This document shows, piece by piece, positions 1-10,800 of a DNA stretch of 64,000 bases. The DNA lies in contig CAWGAJ010000001.1 in assembly GCA_963820545.1 (NCBI GenBank), forward strand, positions 1,612,001 to 1,676,000, written 5' to 3'. How positions within the stretch are numbered: the first letter of the stretch is position 1; each line of letters begins with the position of its first letter. Origin of the DNA: CAWGAJ01 sp963820545. GTDB taxonomy: Bacteria > Planctomycetota > Planctomycetia > Pirellulales > Thermoguttaceae. Below the pieces are notes generated by a model, which worked only from the letters and a program-made list of their open reading frames with translations, had not been told where the DNA came from and did no database searches. The position numbers and the translations under genes were made by a program.

Positions 1-103
1 TCTGATTGGTGCGGCGTATGTGGCCGGCCGAGGCTGGAAGAGACAAAACGTATAATCTTCCGTTCGGTCAGGGCAAGTAGGCAAGTTGGATTCCATCCGC
101 CGA

Positions 104-972
104 TCAAAAACACACGGCAACCCGATCGCTGAGATGAAACCGCTTTGCAGTCCGGGCAACCTCTTTGCGTAATTGTGCCAAATACGCGGCCCGCGCTGGA
201 GGGCTGAACATGATTTTCGCATAGCGCTGTGCAGGTCGGGAAATTTATCACGCAGCAATCGTGCCACGGCCGGCCAGACCCGCGGCCGCGGATTGAGCGC
301 GTCCACCCAGATCGAATCGATCCGCAAATCGGCTGCCCGCTGAAAGAGCATCTCCAGCGAATCCCGGCTATCGTAGAGCAGTGGCAGCAGCGGGCCGAAC
401 ATGATCGACGTTTTCAGTCCGGCCTGTTGGGCCGCCTCGACAACCCGCAGACGTTCCTCCGCACTAGCGGCCCGCGGCTCCCACAGTAAACGCAAATCCT
501 CGTCGAGCGTGGTTATGGTAACGCCCACGCGCGCCCTCTGCCCGGCGAAGATGTCCAGATCGCGCAGCACCAGGGCGCTTTTGGTAAGCACGTTCACTTG
601 GAAGCCATATTCCAAAAGCAATTGGCAAGAGCGGCGGGTCAACTCATACTGGGCCTCGATTGGCTGCCAGCCGTCGCAGGCGCTGCTCATGAAAACATCG
701 CCCGGCTTCAAGCGGCGCAACTGCCGTTTGAGCACCTCAACGGCATTGATCTTCACATCGACAAACTCGCCCCAAGGCTCGTCGTGGGCATGGAACCTTT
801 GCATGAATCGGGCATAACAATAAACGCACCCATGCGTGCAGCCCGTATAACAATTTAACGAGTAATCGTCTATGGAACTCTTGTTCAAAATTGTCTTGCA
901 CACGGTCTCGCGCATCACGGCCCGCCGAACATTTTCCGCGCTGTCAGCCGTTGGTGTAGGACTTGCAGACAT
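104..972 (-). CDS. Radical SAM protein of the SPL / Rv2578c-like family, with a frame break near its C-terminus
   Basis: The protein starts at an ATG at 972 and carries a radical SAM cluster motif at about residues 40-48 (CTHGCVYC, the CX3CX2C pattern), inside a stretch reading NCYTGCTHGCVYCYA. This is typical of the spore-photoproduct-lyase-like radical SAM proteins; their substrate is unknown to me here. Downstream are the expected TIM-barrel elements, including MSSACDGWQPIE and RVGVTITTLDE. Near 221-235 the reading frame changes. The original frame stays open to the window edge with poor composition. The -1 frame continues with a family-like tail (YAKIMFSPPARAAYLAQL) and stops at 104. I treat it as one gene of about 289 codons with a single-base indel. 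The substrate and pathway cannot be told from neighbours. Confidence 0.75.
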
Positions 973-1392
973 ACAAATGATGATCCAGGAACCGCAACCG
1001 AAACTGCTTGCAATACGAAAACAATATTATCCCCCATTATACACCCTTTTTAATCCATTCCGAAACCTCATTGCACATGCGGCTAATGAGAGTCAGAAAA
1101 AGAATGCCAGAAGAGAAATCAGAGCCAGAAGAGAAATCAGATCCGGGGCGTGTCGCCCCGGCAATGCCGAGCCGACACGGCCCGGCTCCGAGGAGCAAAA
1201 ACGACATTGTTTTCCTGAAGGCAATAAAGGGGTATTTCATTTTGGACCTTTTATATATTCACTCGGCAGGCGGCATAAGCCGAAGATCAATGCCTACAAA
1301 TGATCCCGAAGAGCACAATTAAGTGCTCTTAGACAATTCGAAGTGTGGAAGCCGCACGGTGTGGTAAACCAGGCGACTGGAAAAATAAGTTT
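973..1392. other. Intergenic region with a short direct repeat and a GC-rich hairpin
   Basis: No gene is supported in this 420-base gap. It holds an 18-base imperfect direct repeat (AGAAGAGAAATCAGAGCC, then the same with one change) at about 1109-1144, and an 8-bp perfect stem CCGGGGCG / CGCCCCGG at 1143-1161. On the minus strand the hairpin lies after the SUMF1-like gene and before the radical SAM start, so it could separate the two transcripts, but there is no clear U-run. Confidence 0.4.
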
Positions 1393-2481
1393 TTACTTCC
1401 GCCGCCGCCAAGCATAGGCCAACAGGCACGCGATACCGGCAAACAACAGCGTGATGCTACCGGGCTCAGGAACACTTGCCACGCGGAAACCCATGTTCTC
1501 GGCCTCGTAGACGGGGCCGAAGTAGCAGCGGAGGGAGGCGGCCAACCAGTCGGAGGTGTTCTCAAAATCGCCGCCACGCACACCACGCCCCCAATCATAC
1601 TCCTCCATCACGGTTTGATTCCACTCATTCCACTGCCAGACATCGCCGCCCATATCAAACGTGCCGTATGGTCCCGGCGAGGCCGCAAACGCCCCGACCG
1701 GCGTCAGCCAGTTCGTCGGATCGGGGTAGATGTCGCTATCGTTGTCGCTGATGTTGGCGTTGTTTATGCCGGTCGCCGAAAAGACGTTGCTGGGGGGTGT
1801 GTTGCTCTGCGTAGGGTATAACCAATAGCCGGCATTAGTCCCACCGCCCTTGTAATACGCCGCCTTGTACCATTCATTCTCCGATGGAATGAAGTAGGTG
1901 GCCCCAGTATTCCGGGTTATTCCCATCAACGCGGCTTTGGTGACAGCACCGTTGAGCGTGTACGCCCCGGTCTCTGTCGTACCTGCCCCTTCGGCACCTG
2001 TCGGCTGGCCGTTTTGCAGCCAGTTGCAGAACCGTGCTGCACTGCCCCACGAGACAGAGAACATCGGGCAGTTGACGCCTTGGCTGTAGCCGCCCGTGAC
2101 CGAGTAGCTGTAGTTGCCCGAACTACCGTTCTGGGCGATTCCGAAAGTCGGAAAGTCCAGGGCCATCCCACCATCGTAACCGGGACCGCCGACATTGTAG
2201 AGGCCGTAGGTATCCATTTTCGCCACGGCATTGAGGAACTGGCAGTACTGGCCCACCGTCACATCGTACTTTCCCATCTGATAGACGTAAGGGACCGAGC
2301 CGTAGCCGGTCGTGCTGTCATTCATCACCGTTGTATCCGCCGTATTGCCCGGATCGCCCACGGTGACGAATTGCAGACTTGTTTGGTCCGATGGCATGTA
2401 GAACACGTCGGCCTGGGCCACAATGGCGAAAGACAACAGAACCAATACCAACAGACTTCTCACGATTACTCTGCGAAACAC
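1393..2481 (-). CDS. Exported SUMF1/formylglycine-generating-enzyme-like protein with PEP-CTERM sorting signal
   Basis: I chose the GTG at 2481 (362 residues) because it is preceded by GGGGAGAGAG at ribosome-binding distance and opens straight into a signal peptide (VFRRVIVRSLLVLVLL, ending at AQA). The longer frame starting at 2565 would bury that signal. The body matches the FGE-sulfatase (SUMF1) fold: YDVTVGQYCQFLNAV, VSWGSAARFCNWL, ENEWYKAAYY, FDMGGDVWQWNEW, RGVRGGDF and GFRVA near the end. The C-terminus has VPEPGS, a hydrophobic segment and RRRK, the PEP-CTERM signal recognised by exosortase and common in planctomycetes. No sulfatase is adjacent, so a role in sulfatase activation is not shown; many such proteins are SUMF1-fold proteins of unknown role. 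Likely cell-envelope or extracellular. Confidence 0.88.
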   Translation of the reverse strand: MFRRVIVRSLLVLVLLSFAIVAQADVFYMPSDQTSLQFVTVGDPGNTADTTVMNDSTTGYGSVPYVYQMGKYDVTVGQYCQFLNAVAKMDTYGLYNVGGPGYDGGMALDFPTFGIAQNGSSGNYSYSVTGGYSQGVNCPMFSVSWGSAARFCNWLQNGQPTGAEGAGTTETGAYTLNGAVTKAALMGITRNTGATYFIPSENEWYKAAYYKGGGTNAGYWLYPTQSNTPPSNVFSATGINNANISDNDSDIYPDPTNWLTPVGAFAASPGPYGTFDMGGDVWQWNEWNQTVMEEYDWGRGVRGGDFENTSDWLAASLRCYFGPVYEAENMGFRVASVPEPGSITLLFAGIACLLAYAWRRRK

Positions 2482-3183
2482 GGTACTCTCTCCCCGGCAG
2501 TGAAACGGATAAGGAACTCCCACCGAGCATGCAAAGACGGCGACACCACCGCTATTTTCCGCCATTTCACCAAACCGTGCGGTAGGAAGTTAAACAAATT
2601 GAGGACCCGAAAGAATCGACCGACACGAGTGGGTCGATTTTAAGATGCACCCGGCTACAACGCGCCTTTTCAGGCCGATGGAGGCTTGGGTCTGGGTGCT
2701 AACGCTACCTCTTGGCTTGCTGCCTTTGAGTTGAAAAGAACGCAACTAATGTATCATACTCAACACTGCAATTAAAGCACCAGAAAGAGGGAGAGCGGGG
2801 GGTATGAGTAACGCCAAGCCGCGATGCTCATGCCGTGGTGCTCGACGCCGTGGTGATCGGTTCGCGCCCTCGACCAAACAAAAATCCCCATGCCCAGATT
2901 AGTGGACACGGGGGCGATATTTGATGGGCGCTGGCCGAACGAGGCAGCGTTCTGACCTTAGAATGCCCATCTACTTTTAGCTTAATCTAGGCCGGGTGTA
3001 TGGCAATATGGGACAGGTGTTCAGAATCAACAATGACCGTGGCCGTGGCAATCTTGCATATCGGTCCATTTTCTATGCGTCTCGCAATACGTATAAGTTA
3101 ATGGAACGGCAGCTCGAATGGACATACCAACGACAGGGATGATCAGGCGGCCAGGAACCAGCCAGCTATTCCGCAAACCTCAG
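2482..3183. other. Intergenic region without a recognisable gene
   Basis: About 700 bases with no coding frame that I can support on either strand. No strong hairpin, tRNA or repeat shared with the rest of the window was seen. It may hold the upstream region of the SUMF1-like gene at its left end. Confidence 0.3.
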
Positions 3184-3914
3184 CTACCGGCTGCTCTGGT
3201 CCATCCCTTTGTTACATGGTGACAATGCGGCGGCGTTTCCTTTGACGAATGCGATGAACTCCTCGATGACCTTCTTCGCTCTCCTGATGGGGCCACCCTC
3301 GCATGTCCAATCGTCCTTCCCGTCTGGACCCTCAGGAGCAGAGTGGAAAATGCGGGCGTACTGCCATGCACCCTCGGGGCCGATGGCGGCGAGTACCTCT
3401 CGGGCCGCGGAAGTCGCACGTTTCGGTATATCTGCGGGGTCATCCTTCCCGCGCGTAGTGATGATCTTCGTCACTTCGTCAACGATGAACTTTGATCGGG
3501 CAGAGTCGTCGGGCAGTGAGCGAAGGTAATCGGGGTCAAGTGCCATCATGAATACGGACTTTGTTGAAAGGTTGTCGCCAAGACGTTCCTTTATGCGTTG
3601 CTCGACCCCCGGCCAGAGCGCGTCGAAAATCTCGATCAATACAACGTCACTACGCCTCAGGTCCTGTTCAAGCTGATCGAGGTCGACGGCCTGCAACATG
3701 TCCCGGACAGGACCGATGAAGAAGCTAAATCCGGGAAGCGATGCAATTGCGGATCGCGACAGAAAATAGTAGTCACGGCCGCTCTGCTCATTCTTGCGCA
3801 CGGCCGCGATGTGTACAGGATAGCCCGTGGACACTTGAGGTTGTGATCCGGCAATGCCGCCGTGAGCCTCGATTTGCCCGCGCCAGAGTGTCCCGATAGT
3901 CGCACTAGCAGCAT
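3184..3914 (-). CDS. Guanylate-kinase-like P-loop NTPase, frame broken near 3800
   Basis: The N-terminal frame starting at 3914 reads MLLVRLSGHSGAGKS, a clear Walker A loop (GHSGAGKS), and goes on to ILYTSRP, resembling the SYTTRP segment of guanylate kinases. A second frame carries on with SGRDYYFLSR, matching the DYYF(V/L)S element that follows in GMP kinases, then VVLIEIFDALWPGVEQRI and a charged helical C-terminus. The two frames meet near 3795-3810, so one single-base indel splits a gene of about 243 codons. The usual guanylate kinase is about 200 residues, so there is a C-terminal extension. True GMP kinase activity is uncertain; it could be a phage- or defence-type kinase-like NTPase. 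It stands alone between two gene-poor gaps. Confidence 0.6.
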
Positions 3915-4877
3915 GGTTGCTTCCCTGTGGGTATTCTAAGCCATGTAACAATGATTAGATTGACCCACATAAGCTGCGGAGTCCTCGTTTCCTTTCCGTA
4001 TAACACGCCGTGCGAATCCTTGTAGAAGACGCCTTAACTCCTTCGCACTAAGGCGGTTGACGCCTGTCCGGCAGTTTATCCTGGCATCTTATGCTGATCG
4101 GCACAAAACAACCTCGTTGAATAGATTCAGAGCCCGTCTACCGGAATCCGCACGCTCATCTGTCCCCAATTGAGGGAACGTAGACACGGATTATCGTTGA
4201 TACTATGACCCAACAATTCCCAGAGCGATCCTATGCCATCGCCTTAATCTAACGGGTACATGCCAAGTGTCAAGTTGCATTGTTAGGATGACAAATTGCA
4301 TATCGATTAGCTCTGGACAGATTGATCCAAAACAGGACGCCAAAATTCCCCCAACGGAGGCATCAACGTATGCTTGAATTACTCTTGAGAAAACGGTCAT
4401 TTATTGCGACTCCGAAGGAACGGTTGAGTTGATAGGACGGCGGCACAATGTCGGGCTGTTCTAATGCCGTGAATCAACGGTGGCGGTGAACGACTCTGAT
4501 TGCAAAAACCGACGTTGCCAGCCGCTGTGGAGCGATTTGTATCATGCGAGCATTTTGGATTCGGAGTTCTTCATTGAGCAGTGCAACTTCCTCTGTGAGC
4601 CGGCTGATTTCCGATTTCCGCCTCACCCTATCGCTTCAGGAATCTGCCGCCCAGGATTGTGAATAAATAGGATATCACGTGCAACACAGCCGATTTGAGG
4701 ATGGAGTTCCAGGCTCGGGGCAGTAGAATTTCTGTTGGTGATGGTTTTGATGGCATTGCAAGGCTCAAAGAAGGTTTTCCAGAATCACTTCTTGAAGCCT
4801 ACCATAACCTGCTGTTGTTTCCCGAGTTGCAGCAACAACAGAAAGAATTAAAAATCGATGGACTAGCGCAGGAGGAA
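3915..4877. other. Gene-poor gap upstream of the guanylate-kinase-like gene
   Basis: No coding frame here has convincing composition or homology. A segment at about 4413-4440 (GGAACGGTTGAGTTGATAGG) resembles the tail of the dispersed repeat at 17884-17990 (AAACGGTTGACTTGATGGG), so this gap may contain a decayed copy of that repeat. The large neighbour ends at 4878. Confidence 0.3.
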
Positions 4878-7800
4878 CTAATCCTTTTGCTTGCGATGAT
4901 CTTCCAGTTGTCGTCGCATCTGCGCGGCTTGTCCGTAAACATCGCCGAAACGAGCAGGCCAACCGGCGGTTTCCAATTGGCGCAGCGTTTCCTCGGCTTC
5001 GGACAATTGGCCCAGATGGATTTGCGCTGGCAAGCTTTAGCAACCCCCTCGGTTCCAAGGAGCGAAGTTTCGCGACTTGTTTCCAGCAGGCGATCGCTTC
5101 GGGCCATCGGTTTTGCTCTTGGCGAATTTCGGCCAATAGGGTGTAGCTTTCCGATTCGTTAGGCAGGACTTCGACAATCGAGGTATATGCCCGCTCGGTT
5201 TCCTTGCCCTTGCCCAGCGATTCGTATCGCTTGCCAAGATTCTGATAGAGCTTGATGTCGCGGCGCGAAAGTTGGACGGCCTGGAGCAATTGCTCCATTG
5301 CGCCCGCCTTATCGCCTTGTTTATCGTAACAGTCGATCAGTTGTTGATAGGTTTCGGTATCGTTCGGTTGCAGTTCGCATGCTATTTTTAGCTGAGCGAT
5401 TGCCTTGGTGTATTGCTGCTTTTCGGCGAATATCTGGCCGATAGCCTTACGTACGATTGGATTTTGCAAACCGGTCTCTGTGCATTGTTTGTCCAGTTCG
5501 ACGACGTAAGCGTCCAGGTCGGGCGATTGGCGGAGGAACTTGTTTGAGCGATTCAAGGGCTTGTTTTCGCTGCTCTATGCGGGGTCCCCAACTGATGATC
5601 GCCCCGCAGGCCGCATCGACGGCCTCGGGTGTCTTTTTCAAGCCCACATAAGCCTGGGCCATTTTTGCGTAGTAGTCCGAAAGCGTGCCGTTGCCTATGC
5701 CGCGGTGCGGTTGGGTCCGCTGGTGCAAAGGAATTAGCTCTTTATAGTACGCCACCGATTGCTCATAGAGCTGGTTTTCCAGGCAACTTGCCGCCAGAGC
5801 AGCCATGGCCGGTTCGGTCCAGCGGTTTGCCTCGTGGAAATAAGCGTCGGTTTGTTTGAGTAGTTCTGTCAATTCGGCCGGACGATTAGTGCAAAAATAA
5901 GCGTGCATCAGCCACACGCGATATTGCATGTTATCCGGCCGGCACTCGACAAGCGGCAAAAGTATGGGAATCGATTCGCCGTGCCGATTTTGCTCGTGCA
6001 GATATTGCACCAATTGCGATTGGCCCTCTTCATCGAGGATTTTTTCATGATAAACGTCGAGGAGAATTTCGATTGCCCGATCGAAACGATGCAAGCTATT
6101 ATAGAAATACTGGGCGATATAGACCACCGCCGCCGAGGATTTCTTTCGTCCGGCGAGCACTTCTTCGGCAGTGTGGGCAAATGCGTCGCTCTTTTCAGAC
6201 CAGAAGTAATTGTAATTGGGATTGCCGCCATGATCCATGCGATGAATAGCGGCGTTATGCGTTTGCCTGTATTCCAGATCGCGGCGCAATTCGGCGATAA
6301 CGATCCCCAACAATCGCTCTTCCAGATCGCCGAGGTCCTTGACTTCCAGGCGCCAATCGGCAATTTTCCATCCGAACGAGTTCCATGAGTCCCCGTTGTT
6401 CAGCCGGAACCAGGCCGGCTCGTGCTCGACCCGTTCGATTAAAAATGCCAAAGCGTCGCGCGGGCCGGCCACATTGTGCAAAGTATCGGCCACCTGGTTG
6501 ACGGCCGATTGATAAGTATTGGTTTGTAGTTTAAGGACTTCTGGCAGGCGTTTCATGGCGAAGGTTTTGATATCTTCGGCCGCGGATGGCATCTTTTTCT
6601 CATGAGCGGCGTTATATATTCCGCATAGACGGCCGATCAGTGCCGCGCGATGTTTTTCATTGCCCGCATCGAGGTCCGCTTGGATTTTTTGCTCCGCTGC
6701 TTGGTAGAGCGTTGTCGAATTGCCCAGCGACACGTCGCCGTCGTTGCGGATGGCGTTTTCGTACAATTCGTCGAGCCGCTCGATAAGCCAATAAGTTTGC
6801 TGCTGGTTGCATGGGTGACGGAGTTGATCCTGCAATACTTTTTCGCCGCGATCGTAGCGCCGCGTTTGTTCGAGGTAGGAAACCAACGTTCCCAGGGCAT
6901 CATTGGCGGCCGAGGTGAGGATTCCGTTTAAGGCATTTTGATATTCGTCAAGCGCCGACTGCAATAGGTCGACAGCCTGATCGCGCCGGGAATAATTCCA
7001 ATGGGCGTTTGCCAGGCGCAGTGCGATGTGCAGCCGATCGAGCGAGCCGGACGCCGACTCCTTGTGCAGCGTTTGCAACTGCCGGAGTTGTTCTTCGGCC
7101 AGTTTGGCGTCGGGAATCGCGCCCAGCGAGGCCAGGAAATCGGCCATGAGTCTCCGCTCGCCGGCCGACCACTGCCGCTTGAAGGCCCTTTGCATGGCCT
7201 GAAGAGCCTTGTCAGCGTGAGGGCCGGGCTGGTTTTTCAATTCTGTTGCCCGGCGTTCGACCATAAGTTCCAGCATGTCGAGGGCCCGTTGGTCGATTTC
7301 GGTCTTCGCCCGCTCCCGGACCTTGGCCAGATGCTCGATAAGCGAGTCGGCTGCGGCCTCATCGCGGATTTCGCCCAAGACCGAGCCCATGCCTTGCAAG
7401 AACGGGTAGACTTGTCCGGCGGTATGCCCCACCACGGCATCGGCCATACAGGCGAGTAATCGAAAATCGCGCGTGGCGAAATAGAACTGCTGAAGCTGCC
7501 ACAAATAGTTTTGCGGATTGCTCGCTTTCTCGAAAAGCGCGGCAAAGACCGTAATTACTTCTTTATCCAATTCGCCCGGCGGTTGGGCGTTACCATATTG
7601 CCAAGGCCTGAGTTTTTGCGAAAGCCAGTTGCTCAGATCCCATTCTTCATTGAATTTATAGGAGGCCACCAGCGAGCGTTCGTAAAGCTCGCGGCGATTG
7701 AGGACCATATACCAATCGGCCAGGGTGCGATATTCCCGCGGCCCCAGTTCGTCGGCGGCCTCGATGATTTCAAAGAGTTTCACGGCTTCGGCGATTTTTC

Positions 7801-10800
7801 CCTGCTCGGCCAGCAGATAAGCCAACGTCAAGCGCCAATGGTTGTCCGCCTCTCCGGGCTTGATCCACGATTGCAACGCCTGCTCCAATTCCTTGGGCCG
7901 ATCGAGGGCAACCAGGAGTTGATATTTGAGCATTTTCCAATGCGAATCCTCCGCGTCGGCGGCCAGGGCTTCGTCGAGATATTTCAGCAGCCGGTCGATC
8001 AATTCGGGCTTGGCGTTTTTACGCGCTGCCAGATTTATAAGCGTGATCAGGTAGCGATGCCGCAGGGATTCCTCCAACACGGCTCCTGGATCGTCTTCGG
8101 CAGCAACGGCGGAGTGTCTTGGTTTCGCTCCGACATACTCCCAACATTCCTCCGCGGCGCGGTCCAGATTTCGGCCTAAAAGCACGTCGAGATAGAGCCG
8201 TTCGATATTCAGCCAGGGCAGGATTTTTTCGGATTGTTTTTGCATCTCTTGCTTTATCCGGTCGGCGAACCCTTCCCGGGCCAGCCGGACGTTATCCGCC
8301 CGCTTGGCTGCCAGTTCAGTGCGGGTGAGCTTTTCCTGGTGTTCGATCTTGGCCATGCCCGCTTCAAAACGGGATTGCAGCATGCGGTCGGTCAGGCGGT
8401 ACAAGGCGGCGACTTCGGCGGCCAGGCGTTGTGCCGGTTCTTCGGCGTCGGATAGCTTATCCAGCAACGAAAACGCTTCGTTTTCACGCTCCACCGACCA
8501 TGGTTGGGTCAAAAGGGCGTTGAAAAGCGCGGTGGCGCATGTTGTTCGGTTTTCTTCCGTTGCTTTGTCCAATTGTTCGCGCAAAAAGGCCAGATACTCT
8601 TCGGCACCAACGCGTGAAGATAAGACCTGCACCAGCGACTGGGCCAGTTGGGCCTTGACGGCCGGATCGGTTTCGGCCGCCCAGCGTTTATGCAACTCGG
8701 CGGCCAGCCGTTTCCATACGTCCGCCTCGACGGCCGGATCGTTCGGCATAATCCAGGAAATGTAGCGCTGGATTTGGTCGGCGGGAAGTTTGTCCGCGTC
8801 CGATTTCAATAATTCGGCGGCGGCCTTGCGCACTCGCCGGCACTGGTCGGTTTGCTGGAAGCGCCAGTGATTCATGATATTATCGGCCATGCCCTGCTGC
8901 GATTCGCTTTTGGCGAAGAACAGCGCGGCGTCGGCCAGCGGCGCCTGCCAGCGCTCGTCAATCCGGTCGGCATTGAGGTTGTAACCCTGCCCCAGGGCCT
9001 GTTGCACGGCCGCCTGGAGCTTTGCACCCGCTTCGGGCGACAACGGGCCGGACATTTGGCCTTCCTTGAGCCATTGCCCGATCAGCGCGTTGGCTTCGTC
9101 CAACCGGCCGCTTTTGACCAACGCGCTAAGATATTGCTGATAAGGCGACATGCCCGGCGGAATTCGCTTCATCCACCCGGTCAAATAATCGACCAATTCG
9201 GGATAGCGACCTTCGCGCTCCAGCAATTGGGCGTAGCAGTTCCGCAACGATTCCTCTTCGTTGGGCAACCATCTGGCTTGGTCCGTGAGCACTTGGGTAA
9301 TCCAGGCGTAGGCCGATTCGTAATCGCCCGAATTGCCCAGATTTTGGGCGTATTGCTGCTGCAAATTGGCGTCGTGCGGATATTCCTCGGCCAATTGCTT
9401 TTGCAGGGCGAGACACTCGTCCGACCGGCCCGCCTGTTGCAAATAATTCACCCGCTGCTGGTTCCACTGCTTAAGACCGAGGAGATATTGCGGCTGGCGC
9501 TCGAAGACCGGCCGCAACACGTCGAGTAAGGCCAGCATTTCGTTGGCTTCCAAAATGCCCGAGGACTGGCCGATAAAGTGGTTGGCCAGAAACAATTGGT
9601 CGGAAAGAGAATTGTCGGCTGATGACGGTTTGGCGAGTTTCCTGGCTTCGGTAAGAATATGATCCTTTAGTTCCTCGTGCCGTCGGCTGACATTTAGGAA
9701 GGCGTTGCGAATCCAGCACAAACCGGGCTTGTCATCGGCCAGTTTTTCGGCTTTTTCCAGGTATTCCTGGGCGCGAGTCCATTGTTGGATTCGTGCGAAA
9801 TGAAGCAGTAGGACCGCCTGATCGTCGAAGGTTGCCTTACCAGATGCTATCGCCTGCTTGGCGGTGGTAAGTTTGGGCAAAGGCTCGTGAAGGAATTGGA
9901 TTTGATCGCGCCCGGTCAACTCTTGGGCGACTTGTCGATCCAAAACCTCAGTCGAAATGGGTTTGAATTGTTGCACGGTCCGCGAGGTCCGCCGTCCTTC
10001 AACGTCGAAGGTTTCGATGCGGCCTGCCCACCATGTGCCGGCTGCTTCGATTAAATCGTCACATTTGGTGGAGCTAGTAATTTTGCCATCATATCGCTCC
10101 TCGATCCATTGTATGACGTGACGATAAGTGTCGATCATCACATCGGTTTCACCGAGCGGGCTGGAGGGATGTTTCAGGACTAGCAACGTGCGGTTGTCGC
10201 GTTGCGTTTTAAGTTCGACTTGATATTGCGAATAGGTTTTTTCCAGCGAATCGAGCGTGAATGGCCCCAGGTCCAAGGGTGGTTTGGCAAGGTCTGAGGG
10301 CATAGACGCCCGGATGCGACCGAGTTGGAATGCCTTGGAAAAGATACCTCGTTCTTTATCGTCACACCACTGCACGATAGTTTGCTGTCCGCCGCCTTGG
10401 CCGCGGATAAGCCACATCCTGACCGAAACCAGCGACAGCGTTTCGGATCGCGATGTGACATCGCCCCAACGCACGTCGAACGTTTCGCCGGTACGATTAA
10501 TTTCCAGGCCGCCTGTTAATCGGGGGAGTTGATCGTTGCGCAAAAGGCTTTGAGCCAATGCCCGGGCCTCGGCCGACCAATGTGTTTTCGGCTCCTTAAT
10601 GGTGGTTTTACGCTCAGCGGGCGGCAGGTAGGGGAAAAGACTGGTAAACCATTGGTTGTCCTGCGGCGGTTTCCCAGACCAGGGGCCGAAGCGATCTCGC
10701 CGGTTAAAGCTTATCTCACTATTTATAACCACCTCACCTAAGTATTTGTAACGGAGGCTACCCTCAAAATCCACTGCATCGGCATTGATGCCGCCGAACC

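Noticed and set aside
4203..4400. Minus-strand frame of 65 codons in the gap before the giant gene
   Set aside because: No ribosome-binding site, motif or plausible partner. It is a chance open frame in an AT-rich gap.
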